NCBI RefSeq assembly: GCF_003762835.1 | Contig: NZ_RJWA01000014.1 | Coordinates: 1 to 64,000 of the forward strand | Source: Micromonospora sp. HM5-17 | GTDB lineage: Bacteria; Actinomycetota; Actinomycetes; Mycobacteriales; Micromonosporaceae | Length of the DNA: 64,000 bases | Direction: 5' to 3' | Part shown: positions 45,029 to 53,603 of the stretch, one piece after another | Layout of the letters: each line of letters opens with the position of its first letter | Position numbering within the stretch: position 1 is the first letter of the stretch | The notes under the pieces: generated by a model | The model's database searches: none | Seen by the model: the letters and a program-made list of their open reading frames with translations, nothing else | What the model was told of the DNA's origin: nothing | Translations under genes and position numbers: made by a program

Positions 45029-45808
45029 TCAGCCGCTGGCCTCCAGGCGACCGGGGAAGCCTGACCGTGCCCGCCGCGCCGGTGTCTCCCTCCGGCCCGC
45101 GCCGTGCTCGCCGAGCGGGCCGACCCGCCACCCCCGACGCCGGCACTCGTCGAGCAGGTGGGGCAGGGCGGCCAGGCTGGCTCGCCAGGCGCCGGGTGCG
45201 GAGGTGCAGTCGGAGTCGTGCAGCAGCACGGTGCCACCGTCGGTCAGGCCGGACCGAAGGGTACGCAGCACCGAGGAGCGGGTCGCCGTTCTCGTCCAGT
45301 CCCGGCCCCAGCAGGTCCAGAGCACCGGGGTCAGGCCGAGCCGGCGGGCCGCCATCAGCGCGGCGGCGCTGAACACGCCGTACGGCGGCCGGAAGAACCG
45401 GGGCGGCCGGCCGGTCACCGCCCGGATCAGCTCCTGGGTCCGGGCCAGGTCGCGGTACGTCGCGTGCGGGCCGCGGAGCAGGAGGTTGTGGTGGGACCAG
45501 CCGTGCACCGCCACCTCGTGCCCGGCGGCGACGAGGTCGAGGCCGAGTTCCGGCGCCCGGTTCAGCATGGAGCCGAGGAGGAAGAACGTCGCGCGGGTCC
45601 GGTAGGCGGCGAGCGTCTCCAGGAAGTGCGGGGTCGACGCCGGGTCCGGGCCGTCGTCGAAGGTCAACGCGACGTGGCCGGGTACGCCCCGACCGCTGAG
45701 CCGGGGGAAGAACCGCAGCCGGATGCCCGGCAGCGCGGTCACCGCGGGCGCGACCTGCGCCGCTAGCGCGGCACCGAGCGTCGTCGCCGGTACCGCGCGT
45801 GCATGCAC
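45029..45808 (-). CDS. Polysaccharide deacetylase (CE4/NodB domain)
   Basis: The protein is 259 residues from GTG 45808, chosen because GGAGGAACGA directly precedes it; in-frame ATGs at 45832 and 45853 lie in a 26-base duplication. The CE4 motifs are complete: VALTFDDGPDP (metal Asp, about 66), VAVHGWSHHNLL (HxxxH metal site), RFFRPPYGVF, and HDSDCTS near the end. Such enzymes deacetylate N-acetylglucosamine of peptidoglycan or other polymers, protecting the wall from lysozyme. There is no clear signal peptide, which is unusual; the N-terminal 20 residues are only weakly hydrophobic. Confidence 0.9.
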   Translation of the reverse strand: MHARAVPATTLGAALAAQVAPAVTALPGIRLRFFPRLSGRGVPGHVALTFDDGPDPASTPHFLETLAAYRTRATFFLLGSMLNRAPELGLDLVAAGHEVAVHGWSHHNLLLRGPHATYRDLARTQELIRAVTGRPPRFFRPPYGVFSAAALMAARRLGLTPVLWTCWGRDWTRTATRSSVLRTLRSGLTDGGTVLLHDSDCTSAPGAWRASLAALPHLLDECRRRGWRVGPLGEHGAGRRETPARRARSGFPGRLEASG

Positions 45809-45809
45809 T

Positions 45810-45861
45810 CGTTCCTCCGCCCGCCACCCCATCGCCGTTCCTCCGCCCGCCATCCCGTCGC
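45810..45861. repeat. Tandem 26-bp duplication carrying the ribosome binding site
   Basis: 45810-45835 and 45836-45861 are adjacent copies differing at two positions. On the minus strand each contains GGAGGAACG, the Shine-Dalgarno sequence of the deacetylase gene, so the binding site is doubled 26 bases further upstream, in frame with an ATG. Confidence 0.85.
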
Positions 45862-46084
45862 CGGTCCCCGCCCGCGCCCCGTCCCGGCGGATACCCCGGG
45901 AATGCCGCGGCCATCCTCACCTGGACGGGTGACGGCGTGGACGCTCCGGCAGCCGGGGGGAGTACCGGAGGAGCGCGTCGGTTTGCCGGCGTACGGAGTG
46001 GGTAGCGGGTACGTCGCTGGTGGAGAGTGTGTGGCACCTCGGCCGAGGCGCCCGGGGCGACCAGGGTGGACCAGAGGAGCGCAG

Positions 46085-47119
46085 ATGCGGGGCCGACCTG
46101 CGCCGCGGGTAGCGGTGATCACCGGAGCGAGCGCGGGAGTGGGCCGGGCGGTCGCCCAACTGCTGGCGCCCCGGGGGACTCGGATCGCCCTGCTGGCCCG
46201 GGGCGAGGCCGGGCTGCGCGGCGCCGCCGAGGATGTCCGGGCCAGGGGCGGGGAGGCGCTGCCGATCGAGACCGACGTGTCGGACCACCGGCAGGTCGAG
46301 GCGGCGGCGGACCGCGCCACCCGCGAACTCGGCCCCATCGACCTGTGGGTGAACGCCGCCTTCGCCTCGGTGTTCGCGCCCTTCACCGAGACCCGGCCGG
46401 AGGAGTTCCGCCGGGTGACCGAGGTGACCTACCTGGGCTACGTCCACGGCACCCAGGCCGCACTCGCCCGGATGCTGCCGCGCGGCTCGGGAACCATCGT
46501 GCAGGTGGGATCGGCGCTGGCGTACCGCTCGATCCCGCTGCAGTCCGCGTACTGCGGGGCCAAGCACGCCATCGTCGGCTTCACCACGGCGCTCCGCACC
46601 GAACTGCTGCACGACCGTAGCGGCGTACGGGTCACCATGGTGCACCTGCCGGCGGTGAACACGCCGCAGTTCGGGTGGGTCCTCGCCCGGCTGCGCAACC
46701 AGCCCCAGCCCGTACCGCCGATCTACCAGCCCGAGGTGGCCGCCCGAGCCGTGTTGTACGCCGCCGCGCGGCCCGGCCGGCGCGAGTACTGGGTCGGCCG
46801 CTCGACCGTCGGCGCCATCGTCGGCAACCGCCTCGTCCCCGGGCTGCTCGACCGGTACCTGGCGCGCTCCGCCTATCGGTCGCAGCAGACGGACGAGCCG
46901 CTGGACCCGCGGCGGCCGGTCAACCTGTGGCACCCGGTCGACGGCCGCGACGGGACCGACCACGGCGCGCACGGTTCCTTCGACGAGCGGTCGACCCGGC
47001 ACAGCCCGCAGGTGTGGCTGTCCCAGCACCGGGAGGCACTGGTCGCCGGGGCGATCGCGGCCGGCGCCGCGGTGGCGGCCTGCCGGCCGTGGCGGGCCGG
47101 GCACCTCGGGCGTCGGTGA
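46085..47119 (+). CDS. Short-chain dehydrogenase/reductase
   Basis: The protein is 344 residues from ATG 46085, after GAGGAGCG. Rossmann start VAVITGASAGVGRAVAQLLAPRG (TGxxxGxG), DLWVNAAFASVF (NNAG-like site altered to N-A-A-F), Ser in VGSALAYRS and the YCGAK catalytic pair (about 155-159). A C-terminal extension after about 250 contains a hydrophobic segment near 315-330 (LVAGAIAAGAAVAACRPW). It uses NAD(P)(H) and its substrate is unknown. Family relatives with this extension are annotated as membrane-associated SDRs. Confidence 0.9.
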   Translation: MRGRPAPRVAVITGASAGVGRAVAQLLAPRGTRIALLARGEAGLRGAAEDVRARGGEALPIETDVSDHRQVEAAADRATRELGPIDLWVNAAFASVFAPFTETRPEEFRRVTEVTYLGYVHGTQAALARMLPRGSGTIVQVGSALAYRSIPLQSAYCGAKHAIVGFTTALRTELLHDRSGVRVTMVHLPAVNTPQFGWVLARLRNQPQPVPPIYQPEVAARAVLYAAARPGRREYWVGRSTVGAIVGNRLVPGLLDRYLARSAYRSQQTDEPLDPRRPVNLWHPVDGRDGTDHGAHGSFDERSTRHSPQVWLSQHREALVAGAIAAGAAVAACRPWRAGHLGRR

Positions 47120-47473
47120 TCCGACCGACCCGGCCGCGGTCGACGGTGGCCGGACACCGTGACCCAGCGTGGTTGTCCACAGCGTCGTGGGCGCCGGCGC
47201 GGGTGCCGTGTCGTCACGGTCGACGACCGACCATCCTGGACGTCGGTGCCTCCCGCACGCTGCGGGTACGCGCTTCGTAAATGATCGACCTCGGATGGTG
47301 AATGGAAAACGAGTAGAGAGTGTTGTCGATCCTATTTATGCGTCGCGATTACTGATAGTCGTTGCTTCGCAACAATTTTTTCCGTGAATCGGGCCTTGCC
47401 ATTGCGGAAGTGGCACCGGGTATGCTGTCTGCCGTTCATCGCCGCCGGGCACCGGCTGGTGCCGGCGCTGATC
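47120..47473. other. Intergenic region with AT-rich patch upstream of the riboswitch
   Basis: The first 150 bases are ordinary GC-rich spacer. 47275-47400 is unusually AT-rich for this genome (words such as CCTATTTATGCG, ATTACTGATAG, CAATTTTTTCC). It must hold the promoter of the riboswitch-controlled gene, and also the end of the SDR transcript. Confidence 0.6.
47361..47381 (+). terminator. Stem-loop followed by a T-run
   Basis: GTTGC (47361-47365), loop TTC, GCAAC (47369-47373), then AA and six T (47376-47381). This is the only classic Rho-independent shape in the window. The stem is short, so it may instead be part of a promoter region. Confidence 0.45.
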
Positions 47474-47583
47474 GCCGCCTAATCGCCGCGTGGCGAGCCG
47501 GGGACCCAGGTTCCTGGGGTGAATCCGCGACAGCGGTAGGGACAACTTCCATCCCGAACCCGTCAGCTAACCCGGTCGGCGGC
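47474..47583 (+). promoter_or_regulatory. c-di-AMP riboswitch (ydaO/yuaA type)
   Basis: The leader carries the conserved core of the ydaO element: AGCCGGGGACCCAGG (47497 on), TTCCTGGGGTGAATCC, TAGGGAC, CCCGAACCCGTCAGCTAACC (47553-47572). Terminal arms GCCGCC (47474-47479) and GGCGGC (47578-47583) would form P1. The ribosome binding site (GGAAGGG, 47588) lies just beyond. In actinobacteria this class controls wall-remodelling genes such as rpfA and usually lowers expression when c-di-AMP is bound. The downstream gene fits that pattern. Confidence 0.93.
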
Positions 47584-47600
47584 CGACGGAAGGGATACAT

Positions 47601-48605
47601 GTGAGGGCACCCCTACGCCACAGGCTGGCGCTTGCCCTGGCACTGGTCACCGCGGTATCGCTGATCGCCGCTCCGTCTCCAGCCTCGGCGGCACCGAAGC
47701 CGGGCCCGGAGGGAGAGGTCGAGACGCCGCTGCTCGGTGACGTGCTCGCCGACGCGGGCAAGCGGTACGCCGAGGCCAAGGCCGCGCTCAAGAAGTCCGA
47801 GAAGCGGCAGAAGGAACTCGCCAGGCAGCTCGAGGAGGCGCAGGCCCGGGTCGACGCGCTCGCCCCGGAGGCGACTGAGATCGCTGCCGAGTCGTACCGG
47901 ACCGGGAAGCTCAGCGCGGTGTCGATGCTGCTGAACAGCGCCACCTCGGAGTCCTTCCTCCAGCGGATGGCCGCGCTGGACGAGCTGAACCTGATCAACA
48001 ACCAGAAGCTGCGGGCGCTGAACGAGGCACGCCAGCAGGTCAGCGCCGCCAAGGCGGCGGTCGACGCCGAGATCGAGAAGCAGAAGGCCGCCAAGAAGGT
48101 CATCGAGAAGCAGAAGACCGATGCCGAGAAGGCGCTGGCCCTGGTCGGCGGCATCAGTCGGCCGAACAAGGGCCTGGTCGACGCCACCTCCCCGGTCGCC
48201 CGGCCCGGCCCCGGGATGGAGGACGGTTTTCCGCCGTTGCCGTGCAACCAGGACGATCCGACCACCAGCGGCTGCATCACCGCCCGCACGCTGCACATGT
48301 ACAAGGAGGTCAGGCGGGCCGGGTTCAACCGGTTCGTCGGCTGCTACCGGCCGGGCGGGCCGTACGAGCACCCGAAGGGACGTGCCTGTGACTGGTCGTT
48401 GATCAAGTCCGGCTTTCGCCGGGCCGCGAACAACGACGAGATGAAGTACGGCAACGACCTCGCCGCCTTCCTGGTCCGTAACGCGGACCGGCTCGGCATC
48501 CTCTACGTGATCTGGTACAAGGAGATCTGGTTCCCCGCGACCGGCTGGAAGTCCTACAGCGGCGCGAGTGACCACACGGACCACGTCCACGTGTCGATGT
48601 TGTAG
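47601..48605 (+). CDS. Secreted coiled-coil protein with M15/LAS-type zinc-peptidase signature
   Basis: The protein is 334 residues from GTG 47601 (an out-of-frame ATG overlaps at 47599). It has a signal peptide (1-30, ASAAP) and a coiled coil (about 50-185: long Glu/Lys/Ala heptads, KKSEKRQKELARQLEEAQ) like that of wall hydrolases. The C-terminal domain contains CITARTLHMYKEVRRAGF, His257...Asp264 (HPKGRACD) and the closing DHVHV (His328-x-His330). The pattern H-x6-D...H-x-H is the zinc site of LAS metallopeptidases (D-Ala-D-Ala carboxypeptidase/VanY relatives). It is probably a peptidoglycan-modifying enzyme under c-di-AMP control. Confidence 0.85.
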   Translation: MRAPLRHRLALALALVTAVSLIAAPSPASAAPKPGPEGEVETPLLGDVLADAGKRYAEAKAALKKSEKRQKELARQLEEAQARVDALAPEATEIAAESYRTGKLSAVSMLLNSATSESFLQRMAALDELNLINNQKLRALNEARQQVSAAKAAVDAEIEKQKAAKKVIEKQKTDAEKALALVGGISRPNKGLVDATSPVARPGPGMEDGFPPLPCNQDDPTTSGCITARTLHMYKEVRRAGFNRFVGCYRPGGPYEHPKGRACDWSLIKSGFRRAANNDEMKYGNDLAAFLVRNADRLGILYVIWYKEIWFPATGWKSYSGASDHTDHVHVSML

Positions 48606-48626
48606 CGACCCGAGCCCGGGCGCCGA

Positions 48627-48659
48627 ACCGCCCCGCCACCCCCGGTGGCGGGGCGGTTC
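48627..48659 (+). terminator. Perfect 15-bp hairpin after the coiled-coil gene
   Basis: AACCGCCCCGCCACC (48627-48641), loop CCC, GGTGGCGGGGCGGTT (48645-48659), starting 22 bases after the stop. It is strong and ends in TTCG. Confidence 0.9.
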
Positions 48660-48741
48660 GCGTTCTGATATCCACTTCCAGTTTGCATATATAGCGATGT
48701 CCGCATACGTTGTCCTGGCGGTGGGACGACGGAGGTGACAG

Positions 48742-49698
48742 ATGGGGGCCGGACACGACCACGCCAGTCCGCTCAGCTGGGCAGGGCAGCGGCACCGCCG
48801 GCGGCTCTGGTGGGCGTTCGGGGTGCTGACGCTCTCCATGGTCGGGCAGGCCGCCGCCGCCTGGTGGACCGGTTCCCTCGCGCTCCTCTCCGACGCGGGT
48901 CACATGTTCACCGACGTGCTGGGCATCGGCATGGCGCTGGCGGCGATCACCGCCGCCGGCCGGACGTCGAAGGATCCGCAGCGCACGTTCGGCCTGTACC
49001 GGTTGGAGGTGCTCGCCGCGCTGGCGAACGCGGTGCTCCTCTCCGGCGTGGCGCTCGTCGTCCTGGTGGAGGCGGTACGCCGGATCGGCGAGCCACCCGA
49101 GGTCGCGGCCGGCCCGATGCTGGCGGTCGCGGTCGGCGGCCTGGCCGCGAACGTGGTCGCCCTTCTGCTGCTGCGGGTCGGCGCCCGGGAGAGCCTCAAC
49201 CTGCGCGGCGCCTACCTGGAGGTCCTCGGTGACCTGCTCGGCTCGGTCGGCGTGATCGTCGCCGCCGTGGTCATCGCGACGACCGGCTGGCGGTACGCAG
49301 ACCCGCTCGTCGCCGTCGCGGTCGGACTGCTCATCCTGCCCCGCACCTGGCGGCTGGCGTTGGCGGCCGGACGGGTGCTGGTGCAGGCGGCGCCGGCGCA
49401 CCTCGACGTTGCGCGGGTCCGGGAGCGGCTGCGGGCCCTCGACGGCGTCACCGACCTGCACGATCTGCACGTCTGGACCCTCACCTCCGGCATGGAGGTC
49501 GTTTCCGCGCACCTCGCCGTCACCGACACCGCCGACGTGGGCGACGTCCTGGCGTCGGCCCGGCGACGGTTGCACGACGAGTTCGGCATCGACCACGCGA
49601 CCCTCCAGGTCGAGCCGCCGAGCCCGAAGCCGCTCTGCCCCGAGGGGCCGTCCTGCGCCTGGACCGGGCCCCAGCCGCCGGTCCGGTTCGCCGGCTGA
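48742..49698 (+). CDS. Cation diffusion facilitator (CzcD-like metal exporter)
   Basis: The protein is 318 residues from ATG 48742, after GGAGGTGACAG. It has six membrane helices (about 22-190) and a cytoplasmic ferredoxin-like C-terminal domain (about 210-300). The TM2 metal site is [11 protein letters not shown] (His and Asp). The TM5 site, usually HxxxD, reads YLEVLGD, so Glu stands in for His. The His-containing N-terminus (GAGHDHAS) can bind metal. It exports Zn2+ or Co2+ by proton antiport; the TM5 change could shift selectivity. Immediately upstream, 48661-48720 is AT-rich and holds its promoter. Confidence 0.9.
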   Translation: MGAGHDHASPLSWAGQRHRRRLWWAFGVLTLSMVGQAAAAWWTGSLALLSDAGHMFTDVLGIGMALAAITAAGRTSKDPQRTFGLYRLEVLAALANAVLLSGVALVVLVEAVRRIGEPPEVAAGPMLAVAVGGLAANVVALLLLRVGARESLNLRGAYLEVLGDLLGSVGVIVAAVVIATTGWRYADPLVAVAVGLLILPRTWRLALAAGRVLVQAAPAHLDVARVRERLRALDGVTDLHDLHVWTLTSGMEVVSAHLAVTDTADVGDVLASARRRLHDEFGIDHATLQVEPPSPKPLCPEGPSCAWTGPQPPVRFAG

Positions 49699-49735
49699 GC
49701 CCACCCGGGCGGGTTCGGCCTGGCATCATCGCGCC

Positions 49736-50254
49736 ATGACCACCATCGAGGTCGTACTCGGAGACATCACCCGGGAAGAGGTCGACGCGATCGTCAACGC
49801 CGCGAACCCGTCGCTGCGGGGTGGTGGCGGGGTGGACGGCGCGATCCACCGCGCCGCCGGACCACGGTTGGCCGAGGCGGGCGCGGCCGTCGGGCCCTGC
49901 CCGCCCGGCGAGGCGGTGGCGACGCCCGCCTTCGACCTCGATCCGCCGGTCCGGCACGTCATCCACACCGTGGGTCCGGTGTGGAGGGGTGGAGGCCACG
50001 GCGAGGCCGAGGTGCTCGCCTCCTGCTACCGCCGCTGCCTGGCGGTCGCGGACCAGATCGGCGCCCGCAGCGTGGCCTTTCCGGCCATCGCCACCGGAAT
50101 CTACGGCTTCCCGCCCGAGCGGGCGGCGCGGATCGCGGTCGGGACCCTGCGCGCCACGTCGTCCACCGTGGAGCGGATCCGGCTGGTCGCCTTCGACGAG
50201 ACCACCCGGGACCTGCTCCGGGCCGCCCTGGAGGCTGACACTCCGCAGGGCTGA
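49736..50254 (+). CDS. Macrodomain protein (O-acetyl-ADP-ribose deacetylase-like)
   Basis: The protein is 172 residues from ATG 49736, 37 bases after the metal exporter gene and probably co-transcribed. It is a single MacroD-type domain: [37 protein letters not shown] (catalytic Asn-Gly-rich loop), [12 protein letters not shown] and [18 protein letters not shown]. It removes ADP-ribose esters, from O-acetyl-ADP-ribose or ADP-ribosylated proteins, in the cytoplasm. Confidence 0.95.
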   Translation: MTTIEVVLGDITREEVDAIVNAANPSLRGGGGVDGAIHRAAGPRLAEAGAAVGPCPPGEAVATPAFDLDPPVRHVIHTVGPVWRGGGHGEAEVLASCYRRCLAVADQIGARSVAFPAIATGIYGFPPERAARIAVGTLRATSSTVERIRLVAFDETTRDLLRAALEADTPQG

Positions 50255-50305
50255 GGGTCCGGGTCGAGGCACGATCCCCGGCGGTGAGGTGAGCAGGGCC
50301 ACCGT

Positions 50306-50334
50306 TTGACATCCGTTACTCGATACATTTCGAT
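50306..50334 (+). promoter_or_regulatory. Candidate promoter of the sugar ABC operon
   Basis: TTGACA at 50306-50311, spacer of 17, then TTCGAT (50329-50334). The area just downstream repeats TCGAT (50320-50345 region, CGATACATTTCG and GGATCGATGACG), which could be an operator. The SBP start is 58 bases after the -10. Confidence 0.4.
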
Positions 50335-50392
50335 GGATCGATGACGATCGGTGGACCCGCCGATCGCTTCCGTGTAGGCGTCGGGGGTAGGC

Positions 50393-51697
50393 ATGAGATT
50401 CCGGATGGTCGGAGCGATCGCCGCGGTGGCCCTGCTGCTCGGTCCGGTGGCTGCGTGCGGCGACGACGGCGGGGGCGACGACCGCACCCTGGTCTACTGG
50501 GCCAGCAACCAGGCGTCCAGCCTCGACGAGGACCGACGGATCCTCCGCCCGGAGCTGGACAAGTTCGAGCGGGCGACCGGGATCAGGGTGGAGCTGGAGG
50601 TGATCGGTTGGCCCGACCTGCTCAACCGGATCCTGGCGGCCACCACCTCCGGCCAGGGGCCGGACGTACTCAACATCGGCAACACCTGGGCCGCCTCGCT
50701 CCAGGCCACCGGCGCCTTCCTGCCCTTCGGCGACGCAGAGATCGCCGCGCTCGGCGGGCGGGAACGATTCCTCGGGCCGAGCTTCGCGGCCACCGGCGCC
50801 GAGGGGCAACCGCCCACCTCGATTCCGCTCTACGGCCTGGCGTACGGGCTCTTCTACCACAAGCGGCTCTTCGCCGAGGCCGGCATCACCACCCCACCGA
50901 AGAACTGGACGGAGTTCGTCGAGGTCGGCAAGCGGCTGACCAGGGGCGACCAGTGGGGTCTGGCGATCGAGGGCGCGAGCTACACCGAGAACGCCCACCA
51001 CGCGTTCATCTTCGGTCAGCAGCACGGGGCGGACTTCTTCGACGTCCTCGGCCGGCCGCGGTTCGCCGAACACCACCACGTCATGGCGGTCAAGCAGTAC
51101 CTCGACTTCATGGCGACCCACAAGATCGTCAACCCGAGCAACGCCGAGTACACCACGCCGCCCCAGCCGATCGGCGACTTCGCCAACGGCAAGGCGGCGA
51201 TGCTGCTCTGGCAGAACAGCGCGCTGAACGTCCTGGCCACCCTCGGGATGAGCCCCGACGAGTACGGCGTGGCGCCGCCCCCGATCGCGGATCCGCTGCC
51301 TCCCGGGGGCCGGCGGGTCAACAGCCACGTGGCCGGGATCAACATCTCGGTCTTCAAGAACACCGACAACCGGGAGGGTGCGCTGGAGCTGGTGAGGTTC
51401 CTGACCAGCGTCGAGGAGCAGCGGATCCTGAACAAGGCGTTCGGATCGCTGCCCGTGGTGACGGACGCGTACGCCGACCCCGCCTTCCAGACCCCACAGC
51501 TCAAGGTCTTCCAGGAGGTGCTCGCCACCACCGCCGCGCCGCTGCCCCAGGTGCCGCAGGAGAGCCAGTTCGAGACGACCGTGGGGACCGCGATGCGGGA
51601 CCTCTTCGCCCGGGTGGCGAGCGGGCAGCCGGTCGGCGAGGCGGAGGTCCACGCGGCGCTGCTGAAGGCGCAGCAGGAGATGGGTGCCGGTGGCTGA
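50393..51697 (+). CDS. ABC transporter sugar-binding lipoprotein (family 1)
   Basis: The protein is 434 residues from ATG 50393, after GGGGGTAGG. A lipoprotein signal peptide (1-22) ends in VAAC, the lipobox Cys. The mature fold is that of family 1 solute-binding proteins: TLVYWASNQASSLDEDRRILRPELDKFERATGIRVELE, GQGPDVLNIGNTWAASLQATGAFLP, PTSIPLYGLAYGLFYHKRLF, FANGKAAMLLWQNSA. It captures an oligosaccharide or similar carbohydrate outside the membrane and hands it to the two permeases that follow, overlapping the first by 14 bases. Confidence 0.95.
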   Translation: MRFRMVGAIAAVALLLGPVAACGDDGGGDDRTLVYWASNQASSLDEDRRILRPELDKFERATGIRVELEVIGWPDLLNRILAATTSGQGPDVLNIGNTWAASLQATGAFLPFGDAEIAALGGRERFLGPSFAATGAEGQPPTSIPLYGLAYGLFYHKRLFAEAGITTPPKNWTEFVEVGKRLTRGDQWGLAIEGASYTENAHHAFIFGQQHGADFFDVLGRPRFAEHHHVMAVKQYLDFMATHKIVNPSNAEYTTPPQPIGDFANGKAAMLLWQNSALNVLATLGMSPDEYGVAPPPIADPLPPGGRRVNSHVAGINISVFKNTDNREGALELVRFLTSVEEQRILNKAFGSLPVVTDAYADPAFQTPQLKVFQEVLATTAAPLPQVPQESQFETTVGTAMRDLFARVASGQPVGEAEVHAALLKAQQEMGAGG

Positions 51698-52771
51698 CCG
51701 CTCCGGGCCGGCCGCGACACCCACCGGCGGGCCGGCTCCTGGCGGCACGGACGTCGGCCCGACGGGCCCGGAACGGACGGGGGCCGGTGGGACGGTCCCG
51801 AGCGGAGTCCCGGGGTCCCGGCTCGCCCGGGCCGTTCGGGGCCGGTGGCGGCCGGCCGGCGCCGGGGCGGGGTGGCGCCGGCCCGGGCTGGCGTACCTGC
51901 TCCTGGCGCCGGCGCTCGTCCTGGAACTGCTCGTCCACCTCGTACCGATGGCGGTCGGGATCTGGATGAGCTTCCGCGAACTGACGCAGTTCTTCATCCG
52001 TGACTGGGCGGCGGCACCGTACGCGGGGTGGCGTAACTATCGGGTGGCGCTCGACCTCGACTCGGCGCTCGGCGCCGCGCTGGTCCGCTCGCTCGGGATC
52101 ACCGTCGCGTACGCGCTGCTGGTGGTCGCCGGGTCGTGGTCGGCTTCATGGCGGCCCTGCTGCTCCAGCGCCCGATGCGCGTCCGGGGACTGCTGCGCAC
52201 CCTCTTCCTGGTCCCGTACGCGCTGCCCGCCTACGCGGCGGTGATCGCCTGGAGCTTCATGTTCCAGCGCGACACCGGCATGCTCAACCACCTGCTCGTG
52301 GACAACCTGGGCCTGACCGACGACCGGCCGTTCTGGCTGATCGGTGACCGTAGCTTTCTCGCCGTCGTCGCGGTCTCGATCTGGCGGCACTGGCCGTTCG
52401 CGTTCCTGATCATCATGGCCGGGATGCAGAACGTCGCCACCGAGCTCTACGAGGCGGCGGCGATCGACGGCGCCGGACCGGCACAGCAGATCCGCCGGGT
52501 CACCCTGCCGATGCTCCGGCCGGTCAACCTGGTGCTGGTCCTGGTGCTCTTCCTTTGGACCTTCAACGACTTCAGCACGCCGTACGTGCTCTTCGGACCC
52601 GCGGCGCCGGAACAGGCGGACCTGATCTCGATCCACATCTACCAGAGTTCCTTCGTCACCTGGAACTTCGGGCTCGGCTCGGCGATGTCCGTGCTGCTGC
52701 TGCTCTTCCTGCTCGCGGTCACCGTCGGGTACCTGCTGTTGACGTCAGGGAGGCGCCGCCGTGCTCTTTGA
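51684..52771 (+). pseudogene. ABC sugar permease (MalF-like), one frameshift
   Basis: The start is GTG 51684 (GGAG five bases upstream), inside the end of the binding-protein gene. The first frame gives a Pro/Gly-rich N-terminus and helices LAYLLLAPALVLELLVHLVP, LGAALVRSLGITVAYALLVVAG. At about 52131-52136 the homology moves to another frame, VVVGFMAALLLQRPMRVRGLLRTLFLVPYALP..., with the EAA loop (YEAAAIDGAGPAQQIRRVTLP) and a last helix to 52771. A single missing or extra base in CCGGGTCGTGG explains it. Restored it is a complete 6-helix permease. The intact neighbours suggest a sequencing error or recent loss. Confidence 0.85.
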
Positions 52772-53603
52772 GCCCCGCTGGTTCCGCTGGGTCCGCCGGG
52801 TGGGCCTGGTCTGCTTCGCCGGCCTCGTCCTGCTCCCGCTGTACGTCATGGCGACCTCGGCCGTCAAGCCGCTGCGCGACGTGCAGGGCACCTTCCGGTG
52901 GATCCCGTCCGAGCTGACCCTGCGCCCGTTCGTCGACATCTGGCGGACGATCCCGCTCGGCCGCTACTTCGTCAACAGCGTGGTGGTCGCCACCACCGCC
53001 GCGATCTGCTCGGTGCTGGTCGCGATCGTCGCGGCGTACGCGATCAGCCGGTTCCGGTTCCCCGGCCGCCGTCTCTTCTCGGTCACCGTGCTCTCCACCC
53101 AGATGCTTCCGGGCATCCTGTTCCTGCTCCCGCTCTTCCTCATCTACGTCAACCTCGACCGGCTCACCGGCATCACCCTGTACGGCTCCCGGCTCGGCCT
53201 GGTCGTCACCTATCTGACCTTCTCGCTGCCGTTCTCGATCTGGATGCTCGTCGGCTACTTCAACGCGATTCCCCGCGAACTGGACGAGGCCGCCCTGGTC
53301 GACGGCGCCGGCCCGGTCGGCGCGCTGGTCCGGGTGGTGCTGCCGGTCGCCGTTCCCGGCGTGGTGGCGGTCGCGGTCTACGCCTTCGTGACCGCGTGGA
53401 GCGAGGTGCTGTTCGCCTCGATCATGACGAGTGAGCAGAGCCGGACCCTGCCGGTCGGGCTGCAGCTGTACTCCAGCCAGGCGGGCGTCTACTGGAACCA
53501 GGTGATGGCCGCCTCCCTGGTGGTCAGCGTCCCGGTCGCGGCCGGCTTCCTGCTGCTGCAACGCTTCCTGGTCCAGGGCCTCACCGCCGGCGCGGTGCGG
53601 TAA
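52761..53603 (+). CDS. ABC sugar permease (MalG-like)
   Basis: The protein is 280 residues from GTG 52761, overlapping the first permease by 11 bases. It has six membrane helices with the EAA motif at about 180-200 (LDEAALVDGAGPVGALVRVVLPVAVPG). Family motifs TSAVKPLRDV and RFRFPGRRLF are present. No ATP-binding gene follows. In actinobacteria such importers often share a distant MsiK-type ATPase, which is the likely explanation. Confidence 0.95.
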   Translation: MLFEPRWFRWVRRVGLVCFAGLVLLPLYVMATSAVKPLRDVQGTFRWIPSELTLRPFVDIWRTIPLGRYFVNSVVVATTAAICSVLVAIVAAYAISRFRFPGRRLFSVTVLSTQMLPGILFLLPLFLIYVNLDRLTGITLYGSRLGLVVTYLTFSLPFSIWMLVGYFNAIPRELDEAALVDGAGPVGALVRVVLPVAVPGVVAVAVYAFVTAWSEVLFASIMTSEQSRTLPVGLQLYSSQAGVYWNQVMAASLVVSVPVAAGFLLLQRFLVQGLTAGAVR

